Below, piece after piece: positions 1 to 5,845 of a DNA stretch of 8,470 bases. The position numbers and the translations under genes are program-made. This DNA comes from Acidimicrobiia bacterium. Lineage in GTDB: Bacteria; Actinomycetota; Acidimicrobiia; Acidimicrobiales; Bin134. Every line of letters begins with the position of its first letter. The first letter of the stretch is position 1. A model generated the notes under the pieces. It was not told the DNA's origin. It saw only the letters and a program-made list of their open reading frames with translations, and did no database searches. The stretch covers positions 1-8,470 of the forward strand of contig VYDF01000180.1 of NCBI GenBank assembly GCA_009843565.1, given 5' to 3'.

Positions 1-492
1 GGCAAGCACGCCGCGAGAAGGATCAGCCTGTTGGAGTCCGGCCGCGGTGACAGTGGCCCGCAGCAGTCCCTCTACCTCCACCTGCCCAGCAGGAGGTGCG
101 ATGTCTGCCGGAGAAGCGCCCGTTCCCACCCCATGGGGAATCCAGCCCCGGTTGACCACCACCGCTGTTTCGGTATCAATCCGCAACGGGGTGAGCACCC
201 AATACCCTGCTGAGCCCTGGTAGGTGCGGTTGCGAATCAGCACCTGATCCGCCGGCTGGTAGACACCTGTGGCCCGGATCGGGCGGAACTTGATGTCGTC
301 ACCCCGATCGAAGGAGTCGTCGGCGTCCACCAAATCCTGAATCTCGACAATGGCCTGTTCGCTGCGACTGGTAACGATGCTGTTGCGATCCCGGCGCTCT
401 GACAGCCGGTGGAGCTGCCAGAACCCTGCGGTGACCATGGCGGCCACTGCCAGCAATACCGCGATGCTCAGCAGCAGGCGCCCGAGCGACAC
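1..492 (-). CDS. SURF1-family cytochrome oxidase assembly protein, partial (N-terminal 164 residues)
   Basis: Reading the minus strand from a GTG at 492 gives an open frame of 164 codons that runs off the window, so the C-terminus is missing. Residues 5-23 form a hydrophobic helix (LLLSIAVLLAVAAMV) followed by GFWQLHRLSERRDRN (23-37), the typical G-x-W-Q-x-x-R junction of SURF1/Shy1 proteins. Further family blocks are FRPIRATGVY (69-78), a segment ending GYWVLTPL (96-103) and VVVNRGWIP (111-119). SURF1 proteins are membrane-anchored factors that help insert heme a into cytochrome c oxidase; a second helix near the C-terminus would be expected outside the window. The dapB stop at 508-510 is in the same frame 15 bases upstream, so no longer start is possible. 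No good ribosome binding site precedes the GTG, suggesting coupling to dapB. The family call is firm; the exact start is less so. Confidence 0.85.
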   Translation of the reverse strand, partial: MSLGRLLLSIAVLLAVAAMVTAGFWQLHRLSERRDRNSIVTSRSEQAIVEIQDLVDADDSFDRGDDIKFRPIRATGVYQPADQVLIRNRTYQGSAGYWVLTPLRIDTETAVVVNRGWIPHGVGTGASPADIAPPAGQVEVEGLLRATVTAAGLQQADPSRGVLA

Positions 493-507
493 AATTGGAC
501 GCCGGGA

Positions 508-1278
508 CTAGACGTCCAGCAGGGAATCGAGGCCGACGATGAGCCCGGAGCGATCCGGGGCTGCTTTCACCGCGGCCAATACTCCCGGCATGAACGAAGA
601 CCGATCGGTGGAGTCTTGACGAATGGTGAGCGTCTGCCCCTCGGCGCCGAGGATCACCTCGTGGTGGGCCACCATCCCTCGCATCCGCACCGCGTGCACC
701 CGGATACCGGCGGGGCCCTCAGCACCCCGCACACCAGACAGCATCTCATGTTCGGTGGGATCAGGGGCCCAAGTGCCCGACGCGGCTGCCATCTTCTCCA
801 CGGTGAGCCGGGCGGTTCCCGAGGGGGCGTCGATCTTGGCGTCGTGGTGCAACTCGATCACCTCGGCGGTGTCGAAGTAGGGAGCGGCTATCTCGGCGAA
901 CCTCATCATCAAAACCGCGCTGATGGCGAAGTTGGGGGCGATAATGCAGGCTCGACCAGCACTGGTGAACGCGGCGTCGAACTGCACAAGGTCTTCATCG
1001 GTGAATCCGGTGGTTCCCACAACGGCGTGGATTCGCTGCTCTGCCAGCCAAAACAGGTTGTCTCGGGCGGCCTCCGCAATCGTGAAGTCCACCACCACAT
1101 CGGCCCGAGCATCGGCCATGGCCTGGCGATCGGCGACCACGACGGCGCCCCCTGCAGTGACGCCTACCCGATTGGGGTCGACGGCGGCAACGAGGTCCAG
1201 ATCAGGGTCAGAAGCCACCGCCTCGCAAACGGTGGCGCCCATTCTGCCCCCCGCACCGAATACCCCTACTTGAAGCAT
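508..1278 (-). CDS. dapB: 4-hydroxy-tetrahydrodipicolinate reductase DapB
   Basis: 256 residues, complete. DapB is a cytosolic NAD(P)H-dependent reductase that converts 4-hydroxy-tetrahydrodipicolinate to tetrahydrodipicolinate in the lysine/diaminopimelate pathway. The nucleotide-binding loop GAGGRMG lies at 8-14, VVGTTGF at 86-92 and APNFAISAVLMM at 114-125. The catalytic block ELHHDAKIDAPSGTA at 142-156 supplies the expected His-His and Lys (H144, H145, K148) and the PSGT substrate loop. The length fits the family (about 245-275). It starts 60 bases after pnp ends, in the same direction, with no obvious Shine-Dalgarno before the ATG, and stops 15 bases before the SURF1 start. Transcription together with pnp is likely. 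In many actinobacteria a peptidase gene lies between pnp and dapB; none is here. Confidence 0.96.
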   Translation of the reverse strand: MLQVGVFGAGGRMGATVCEAVASDPDLDLVAAVDPNRVGVTAGGAVVVADRQAMADARADVVVDFTIAEAARDNLFWLAEQRIHAVVGTTGFTDEDLVQFDAAFTSAGRACIIAPNFAISAVLMMRFAEIAAPYFDTAEVIELHHDAKIDAPSGTARLTVEKMAAASGTWAPDPTEHEMLSGVRGAEGPAGIRVHAVRMRGMVAHHEVILGAEGQTLTIRQDSTDRSSFMPGVLAAVKAAPDRSGLIVGLDSLLDV

Positions 1279-1338
1279 GAACGAGACGATATCGGCCCGA
1301 CCGCGGCAATACGGCTTCGAAAAAGAGGGGTGAGGCTC

Positions 1339-3837
1339 CTAGCGAGGCGTGCGATCCCGGTCGCGGCCGCGGCCCCCACCGCCTCGACGGTGAGAACCCC
1401 CGCCCGGCCCGAGATCGCCGAACTCATCTCGCAACTGGGCCTCGAAGTCTTCCTCAAAGGAAGCGGCCTGCGACGCATCCCGGCGGTCGTCACGACCCCG
1501 ACCGCCCCGATCCTCAGACCGGCGGTCACCTCGGTCGCGGCGATCATCCCGGCGGTCGTCACGGTCGCGGCGGTCACCTCGGTCGCGGCGATCATCCCGG
1601 CGGTCGTCACGACCCCGACCACCCCGATCCTCAGACCGGCGATCTGAATCGCCGTCGCTGCCGCTGTCGTCGCCAGTCAGCTTGAGGCTGATCTTGCCGT
1701 TGGGATCGATGTCCTCAACGACAACGTCGAGGTCGTCGCCCAGCGATACGACATCCTCAACCCGATCGATCCGGCGGCCTCGTCCCAGCTTGGATATGTG
1801 CACCAAACCGTCACGGCCGGGAAGGATGTTCACAAACGCCCCGAACGATGTGATGTTCACCACTTTCCCGCTATACACCTCGCCCACTTCGGCGGTGGGC
1901 GGGTCGAGGATCAAGCGGATTTGGCGCTCGGCCTCTTCAACGCAGTCCCGGTCGGGCGAGGAGATGGTGACGATGCCCGAGTCCTGGGCGTCGTCCACGT
2001 TTACCTCGGCCCCGGTCTCAGCCTGAATGGAGTTGATGACCTTGCCCTTGGGCCCGATGACCTCGCCGATCTTGTCCAGCGGAATCTCGAACTTGATGAT
2101 CTTGGGGGCAGTGGGCCGAACATCGTCGCGAGGGGCGTCAATGGCCCCGGCCATCACCTCCAAGATCTTGAGCCGGGCGTCGCGGGCCTGGTTCAACGCT
2201 TCAGCCAACACGTCGGCGGGCAGGCCGTCGATCTTGGTGTCGAGCTGGAGGGCGGTCACAAAATCGGACGTGCCCGCCACTTTGAAGTCCATATCGCCAA
2301 ATGCATCCTCTGCACCCAAGATGTCGGTGAGCGTGATGTAGCGACCCTCGTGGAACACCAACCCCATGGCGATGCCAGCCACCGGCGCCTTGACCGGCAC
2401 ACCAGCGTCCATGAGCGACAGAGTGGACGAGCACACCGAGCCCATGGAGGTGGAGCCATTGGAGGAGAGCACTTCCGACACAAGGCGAAGCGTGTAGGGG
2501 AACTCGTCCATGCTCGGGATCACCGGGACCAAGGCCTTCTCGGCCAATGCCCCATGGCCGATCTCCCGGCGCTTCGGCCCCCGCATGAAGCCGGTCTCTC
2601 CCGTTGAGTAGGGGGGGAAGTTGTAGTGGTGGATGTACCGCTTCTTGTCGATGGGGTCGATCCCGTCGATCATCTGGTCCATCCGCGCCGTGCCCAATGT
2701 CGTGATGTTCAGCACTTGGGTCTCGCCCCGCTCGAACAACCCGGAGCCGTGGGAAGTCTCCACCACCCCGACCTCCGAAGCGAGCGAGCGGATGTCGGCT
2801 GCCCCCCGCCCGTCGATGCGCACGCCGTCTTGCACGATCCGGCTGCGAACGATGTTCTTGGTGAGCGAGCGGACAGCAGCGGAGATCTGTTTGTCTGCCC
2901 CTTCGACCTCGGCAAACCGGTCGGCCAAAGCTTCGCCGATCTCCTCTTTGGCCTGCGACTCGGCCTCCTGGCGCTCCGCCTTGTCGGCAATGGACATGGC
3001 CGCGGCCATCTTTTCGGTGCCCACCTCGGCCACTGCTGCTTCGATCTCGGGGGTGTAGTCCACCTGGAGCTCGTACTCCATAGGGGGTTTCACCCCGGCG
3101 GTGGCGATCAGCCGGCGCTGGAGGCCCACTGCTTCTTTGATCCACTCCTTGGATCGCTCCAAACCCTCAGTAAGGGCAGCTTCGTCCACTTTGGGGGTGC
3201 CGCTGCTGTAGAGGTCCCAGCCTGCCTCGGTGCCGTTGGCCTCCACCATCATGATGGCCACGTCTCCGTCGTCGAGGACCCGTCCGGCCACCACCATCTC
3301 GAACGTGGATTCGGCGCCCTCGGAATAGGTGGGATGGGGTATCCACTCTCCATCGGCACTGTGGGCCACTCGCACCGCGCCGATCGGACCGGCGAACGGA
3401 ATACCCGAGATGCTCAGTGCCGCCGATGCGCCGTTGATGGCTATCACGTCGTAGGGATTCTCCTGGTCGGCACCAAGGACGGTTCCCACGACGTGGATCT
3501 CGTTGCGGAACCCGTCGGGAAACGAGGGCCGCAGCGGCCGGTCGATCAGACGGCAAGTCAAAATGGCCGACTCTGGCGCCCGGCCTTCACGTCGGAAGAA
3601 CGAGCCGGGGATCTTGCCCGCGGCATACATCCGCTCTTCGATGTCGACCGTGAGCGGGAAGAAGTCCGCTCCCTCTCGGACACGTCGGGCCGCGGTTGCG
3701 GTCACCAGAATGGTGGTGTCGCCCATGCGGGCCACGACGGCTCCGTCGGCCTGTCCGGCCAGACGACCTGTCTCAAAGGACAGGGTTTTACTCTCGGCAC
3801 CGCTAACTGCGGCCGAGACTGTGATGGCTTCCGCCAT
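1339..3837 (-). CDS. pnp: Polyribonucleotide nucleotidyltransferase (PNPase) with repeat-rich C-terminal tail
   Basis: 832 residues from the ATG at 3837, which has a strong Shine-Dalgarno (GGAGAGGAG) six bases upstream; a GTG at 3858 in frame would add seven residues but lies upstream of that site. PNPase is a phosphorolytic 3'-5' exoribonuclease and degradosome component. Order: RNase PH domain 1 (about 14-146, with FFRREGR at 80-86), helical linker (about 150-330), catalytic RNase PH domain 2 (about 335-560) with FPPYSTGETG at 407-416, the phosphate-site block GSTSMGSVC at 461-469, and GAEDAFGDMDF at 508-518, whose D511 and D517 match the E. coli D486/D492 pair. The KH domain carries GPKG at 595-598 and the S1 domain spans about 650-720. 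Residues 721-832 are an extra Asp/Arg/Gly-rich tail made of repeats; E. coli PNPase (711) has nothing comparable. It follows rpsO, the classic order. Confidence 0.97.
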   Translation of the reverse strand: MAEAITVSAAVSGAESKTLSFETGRLAGQADGAVVARMGDTTILVTATAARRVREGADFFPLTVDIEERMYAAGKIPGSFFRREGRAPESAILTCRLIDRPLRPSFPDGFRNEIHVVGTVLGADQENPYDVIAINGASAALSISGIPFAGPIGAVRVAHSADGEWIPHPTYSEGAESTFEMVVAGRVLDDGDVAIMMVEANGTEAGWDLYSSGTPKVDEAALTEGLERSKEWIKEAVGLQRRLIATAGVKPPMEYELQVDYTPEIEAAVAEVGTEKMAAAMSIADKAERQEAESQAKEEIGEALADRFAEVEGADKQISAAVRSLTKNIVRSRIVQDGVRIDGRGAADIRSLASEVGVVETSHGSGLFERGETQVLNITTLGTARMDQMIDGIDPIDKKRYIHHYNFPPYSTGETGFMRGPKRREIGHGALAEKALVPVIPSMDEFPYTLRLVSEVLSSNGSTSMGSVCSSTLSLMDAGVPVKAPVAGIAMGLVFHEGRYITLTDILGAEDAFGDMDFKVAGTSDFVTALQLDTKIDGLPADVLAEALNQARDARLKILEVMAGAIDAPRDDVRPTAPKIIKFEIPLDKIGEVIGPKGKVINSIQAETGAEVNVDDAQDSGIVTISSPDRDCVEEAERQIRLILDPPTAEVGEVYSGKVVNITSFGAFVNILPGRDGLVHISKLGRGRRIDRVEDVVSLGDDLDVVVEDIDPNGKISLKLTGDDSGSDGDSDRRSEDRGGRGRDDRRDDRRDRGDRRDRDDRRDDRRDRGDRRSEDRGGRGRDDRRDASQAASFEEDFEAQLRDEFGDLGPGGGSHRRGGGGRGRDRDRTPR
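1476..1641 (-). repeat. Nested DNA repeats encoding the RD/RGG-rich PNPase tail
   Basis: Two nested repeats lie in frame in the 3' part of pnp. A 49-base block at 1476-1524 recurs at 1593-1641 with one mismatch (offset 117 bases, 39 codons). Inside it, a 44-base block at 1520-1563 recurs exactly at 1568-1611 (period 48 bases, 16 codons). The encoded peptide repeats DRRSEDRGGRGRDDRRD at residues 732-748 and 771-787, and DDRRDDRRDRGDRR between them. All periods are multiples of three, so the frame is kept. The near-perfect DNA identity points to recent or ongoing expansion, or gene-conversion-like homogenisation. The product would be a disordered, highly charged, probably RNA-interacting tail. 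Confidence 0.9.
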
Positions 3838-3850
3838 GTTTGCTCCTCTC

Positions 3851-3868
3851 CGGACCACACGAGGTCCG
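3851..3868 (-). promoter_or_regulatory. Hairpin abutting the pnp ribosome binding site
   Basis: In the pnp transcript the arms CGGACC and GGTCCG (plus 3863-3868 and 3851-3856) form a six-base-pair stem with the loop TCGTGT. Its 3' arm ends immediately before or overlapping the first base of the Shine-Dalgarno GGAGAGGAG. An alternative pairing of CTCCG further upstream with CGGAG of the ribosome binding region is also possible. Either could modulate ribosome access. The pairing is visible in the sequence; the regulatory role is inferred. Confidence 0.45.
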
Positions 3869-3891
3869 AGCGGGCCGGACGGAGCCAGTTC

Positions 3892-3932
3892 CCAGTTGGA
3901 GAGGCCCAGCTCGGCTCGGCCCCTTCAACTGG
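3892..3932 (-). promoter_or_regulatory. Long leader hairpin between rpsO and pnp (candidate RNase III site)
   Basis: The transcript strand can form a two-part stem: CCAGTTG with CAACTGG (7 pairs), one A/C mismatch, then AGGGGCC with GGCCTCT (7 pairs including one G-U), closed by an 11-base loop GAGCCGAGCTG. The G-U works only in the minus-strand RNA, which fits the direction of transcription. A competing stem uses GAGAGGCC-AGCT (plus 3934-3945) against AGCT-G-GGCCTCTC (plus 3899-3911), so the two folds exclude each other. In E. coli and Streptomyces the rpsO-pnp intergenic hairpin is cut by RNase III, and in E. coli this underlies PNPase autocontrol; a similar role here is inference. Confidence 0.6.
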
Positions 3933-3955
3933 CAGCTGGCCTCTCTCTAGGCCCG

Positions 3956-3987
3956 CTTATTTATTTTCCTATGGTCGCCAGGGCGAT
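3956..3987 (-). other. Weak rpsO 3' hairpin followed by an AU-rich stretch
   Basis: Downstream of rpsO the transcript has a short stem TCGCC/GGCGA (plus 3975-3986, tight loop), then an A/U-rich, probably unpaired run AGGAAAATAAATAAG, which stands out in a GC-rich neighbourhood. There is no U tract, so it does not look like an intrinsic terminator. It resembles in layout the RNase E-type processing region after E. coli rpsO, but could also be part of a pnp promoter; I could not settle on -35/-10 boxes. Confidence 0.25.
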
Positions 3988-4013
3988 ACCCGCTTCTCAG
4001 CGGCACAACCCAC

Positions 4014-4283
4014 TCAGCGTCGAAGGCCGAGTTCGGCAATAATGCCGCGGTAGCGCTCCACATCGTTGTCCTTGACGTAGTCGAGCAGCCGTCGCCGGCG
4101 GCCCACCATCATCAGCAAGCCTCGCCTGCTGTGGTGGTCCTTGACATGCACCTTCAGATGCTCAGTGAGGTGGTTGATTCGCTCTGATAGCAGAGCGATC
4201 TGGACCTCGGGTGAGCCTGTATCGGTGTCATGCAGGCGGTGCTTCTCGATGGTCGCGGTTTTGGACGCTAAATTCTCGGCCAT
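4014..4283 (-). CDS. rpsO: 30S ribosomal protein S15
   Basis: 89 residues, the standard length. S15 binds the central domain of 16S rRNA early in 30S assembly and contributes to a bridge with the 50S subunit. The conserved DTGSPEVQIALLSERI (21-36) and the signature region 39-71 (LTEHLKVHVKDHHSRRGLL ... RRRRLLDYVK) are intact, and the C-terminus ends with GLRR. The region before the ATG reads GAGTAGGG, where GAG has usable spacing and GGG is too close, so the ribosome site is poor. The upstream neighbour is divergent, hence a promoter for rpsO-pnp should lie in 4284-4420, although I cannot point to clear boxes. S15 represses its own mRNA in several bacteria through a leader structure; none of the known folds is evident. 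Confidence 0.97.
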   Translation of the reverse strand: MAENLASKTATIEKHRLHDTDTGSPEVQIALLSERINHLTEHLKVHVKDHHSRRGLLMMVGRRRRLLDYVKDNDVERYRGIIAELGLRR

Positions 4284-4383
4284 CCCTACTCAGTGTGTCC
4301 GTCGGTCAGAAAACGGGCGGCTGCACTGCTCCTTGCCGTGCTTGTGCCCGGGGGACCCATTCAAACTACCACCCTGAAGGCCC

Positions 4384-4422
4384 GAACACCTACCTGAGAC
4401 GATTTAGGAGATACTGGTGTTC
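4384..4422. promoter_or_regulatory. Inverted repeat across the kinase ribosome binding site and GTG start
   Basis: GAACACC (4384-4390) is the exact reverse complement of GGTGTTC (4416-4422). Nested within is CCTGA (4393-4397) that can pair with TTAGG (4404-4408) with one G-U. In the plus-strand mRNA this would partly cover the Shine-Dalgarno AGGAG (4406-4410) and the GTG codon at 4417. It could be a translational hairpin, an operator for a regulator between the divergent rpsO and kinase genes, or chance; seven-base arms with a 25-base spacer are not decisive. Apart from this the 133-base divergent gap shows no promoter boxes I trust. Confidence 0.35.
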
Positions 4423-5283
4423 ATGAAGGTCGTGTCCTTCGGAAGCCTCAATTACGACCTGTCTATCTGGCTCGACCGGCTTCCCGGTCCCGACGAAACC
4501 CTGCGGGCTCAAAGGATGGAGGCATTCTCCGGGGGAAAGGGCGCCAACCAGGCCACCGCTGCGGCCCGCCTCGGGGCCGACGCCCACATGGTGGGCTGCG
4601 TGGGCAACGACGACCGGGGCCGCTGGCTGCTGGACGTGCTCAATGACAGCGGCGTGGACACCAGCTTTGTTCGCGTCGTCGAGGAGCCCACTGGTACCGC
4701 GGTACCGCTCATCTCCCCGGCCGACGTCTCCATTGTCATCATCGCCGGGGCCAATGCCAGCACCGGAGTCGCCGATGCTGACACAGCCGCGCCGGTCATC
4801 GCCGCCGCCGATGTGCTGCTGCTACAGGGCGAGGTGGGAGCGGCCGGAGCCCGGCGGGCAGCTCAAGCCGCCCGCTCAGGAGGGACCACGGTAGTGTTCA
4901 ATCCTGCACCGGTAGATCCATTCCTCGTAGAAGCTGTCGTGCCCCTTACCGACGTCCTGGTAGTGAACCGGGCCGAGCAAGCCCAAATTGATGCGATCGG
5001 CCCCGAAACCGGTCAATGCGACACCGTCGTCACTTTGGGCGGCCGAGGAGCCCAGATCGACGATGTCTTGGTCCCCTCCTACCCCGCAGAAGTAATAGAC
5101 CCCACCGGTGCCGGAGATGCCTTCTGCGGCGCACTCGGGGTCGCCCTAGCCGAAGATCTCCCGCTGATCGACGCCGTCCGCTTCGCCAACGCCACCGGCG
5201 CCCTCGCGGTACAAACCCCCGGCGCCCAACCCTCCATGCCTACGAGAGACGCAGTCGAATCCCTGTTAGCGGCCCATCTCTGA
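4417..5283 (+). CDS. PfkB-family carbohydrate kinase, ribokinase-like
   Basis: 288 residues from GTG 4417, six bases after AGGAG; an ATG two codons later (4423) is the alternative and would have a 12-base gap. PfkB kinases phosphorylate a sugar or nucleoside hydroxyl using ATP. The N-terminal GSLNYDL (9-15) matches the sugar-contacting GS-N-DL of ribokinases, GGKGANQA (39-46) is PfkB signature 1, FNPAP (161-165) and the NxxE motif NRAE (184-187, Mg/phosphate site) are present, and signature 2 DPTGAGDAF (228-236) holds the anion hole GAG and catalytic base D234. Slightly shorter than E. coli RbsK (309). Ribokinase is the closest guess, but substrate cannot be read from sequence and no ribose transporter is nearby. 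It is the only plus-strand gene, divergent from rpsO and convergent with the membrane protein, 17 bases apart. Confidence 0.9.
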   Translation: MFMKVVSFGSLNYDLSIWLDRLPGPDETLRAQRMEAFSGGKGANQATAAARLGADAHMVGCVGNDDRGRWLLDVLNDSGVDTSFVRVVEEPTGTAVPLISPADVSIVIIAGANASTGVADADTAAPVIAAADVLLLQGEVGAAGARRAAQAARSGGTTVVFNPAPVDPFLVEAVVPLTDVLVVNRAEQAQIDAIGPETGQCDTVVTLGGRGAQIDDVLVPSYPAEVIDPTGAGDAFCGALGVALAEDLPLIDAVRFANATGALAVQTPGAQPSMPTRDAVESLLAAHL

Positions 5284-5300
5284 ATCGGTCAATTCGGCGG

Positions 5301-5795
5301 CTACTCGGAATCTGATCCTGATGCAGGTCCCTCTGAGGCAGATGATGTTGGTGAGTCAATTCGGATCATCATTTGGCTCACCGCCGCAACGAGTGCCAAG
5401 AAGAACTGCACAGATGCCAAGACCACCATTGCCCTGGCCACATTTGCCAATCCATTTTGGTCAAGGTCACGCCACACCTCGTCAACGAGGGTCCAAACGA
5501 CAGTGCAATTCAAGCCGTTCAGGGCAAGAATGAATGCCAACCATCTATATGCATTTCTTCTATCGGATGCGGACTGAGCGCCTATGTACCCAGTCGCCGC
5601 TGACAGCCACGATGCGACCACAAGGAGGCATACAACGGCTAGAAGGCATGCAAAGGCCGTTGGTCCGGGACGACGAAATTGATCAGTGTCCAGGATTATG
5701 TAAATGGAGGACGTAAGCAGGTAGGCGGCGAACGCAACCAGCGCTGATGCAGCCGAAAAGGCAAACCGGCCAGTGTCGACAGATGATCCGTTCAT
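5301..5795 (-). CDS. Hypothetical four-helix membrane protein
   Basis: 164 residues from the ATG at 5795, preceded by a textbook Shine-Dalgarno (AGGAGG, four bases away). The open frame continues upstream to 6059, but that part overlaps the oxidoreductase gene and has Arg/Pro-rich shadow composition, so it is excluded. Hydrophobic segments at about 11-34, 46-70, 84-104 and 117-143 predict four transmembrane helices, with a short N-terminus and a Ser/Glu-rich polar tail (146-164) ending SGSDSE. I do not recognise the family. The gene lies 50 bases after the oxidoreductase in the same direction and may be the last gene of the truB-ribF operon. By hand count four 60-base lines of it average about 51% GC, against 63-72% in single lines of the flanking genes, so acquisition by transfer is possible. 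Confidence 0.75.
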   Translation of the reverse strand: MNGSSVDTGRFAFSAASALVAFAAYLLTSSIYIILDTDQFRRPGPTAFACLLAVVCLLVVASWLSAATGYIGAQSASDRRNAYRWLAFILALNGLNCTVVWTLVDEVWRDLDQNGLANVARAMVVLASVQFFLALVAAVSQMMIRIDSPTSSASEGPASGSDSE

Positions 5796-5845
5796 GTGGC
5801 CTCCTGACCTGGAAAAGCAGCCTGAACTTACCACCCAGTTAGCAC

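Noticed and set aside
1279..1338. Possible intrinsic terminator between pnp and dapB (a CTCTTTTT run on the transcript strand)
   Set aside because: No convincing GC-rich stem precedes the short T run, and dapB follows closely in the same direction.
1476..1641. CRISPR-like or other non-coding tandem array
   Set aside because: The periods (48 and 117 bases) are multiples of three, keep the pnp frame, and lack unique spacers; they are coding repeats.
409..1647. A long plus-strand open frame (412 codons) opposite dapB and the pnp tail
   Set aside because: It is antisense to two clear genes, has Gly/His/Arg-rich then Ala/Val/Thr/Pro repeat composition and no recognisable domain; it is a GC-rich shadow frame, with its repeats mirroring the PNPase tail.
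3838..3858. GTG at 3858 as the pnp start
   Set aside because: The strong GGAGAGGAG lies between this GTG and the ATG at 3837 and is positioned correctly only for the ATG, which also gives the usual N-terminus.
2626..4053. A 475-codon plus-strand frame opposite pnp
   Set aside because: It lies opposite the catalytic core of PNPase and runs through the intergenic leader and the end of rpsO; composition is typical of a reverse-complement shadow.
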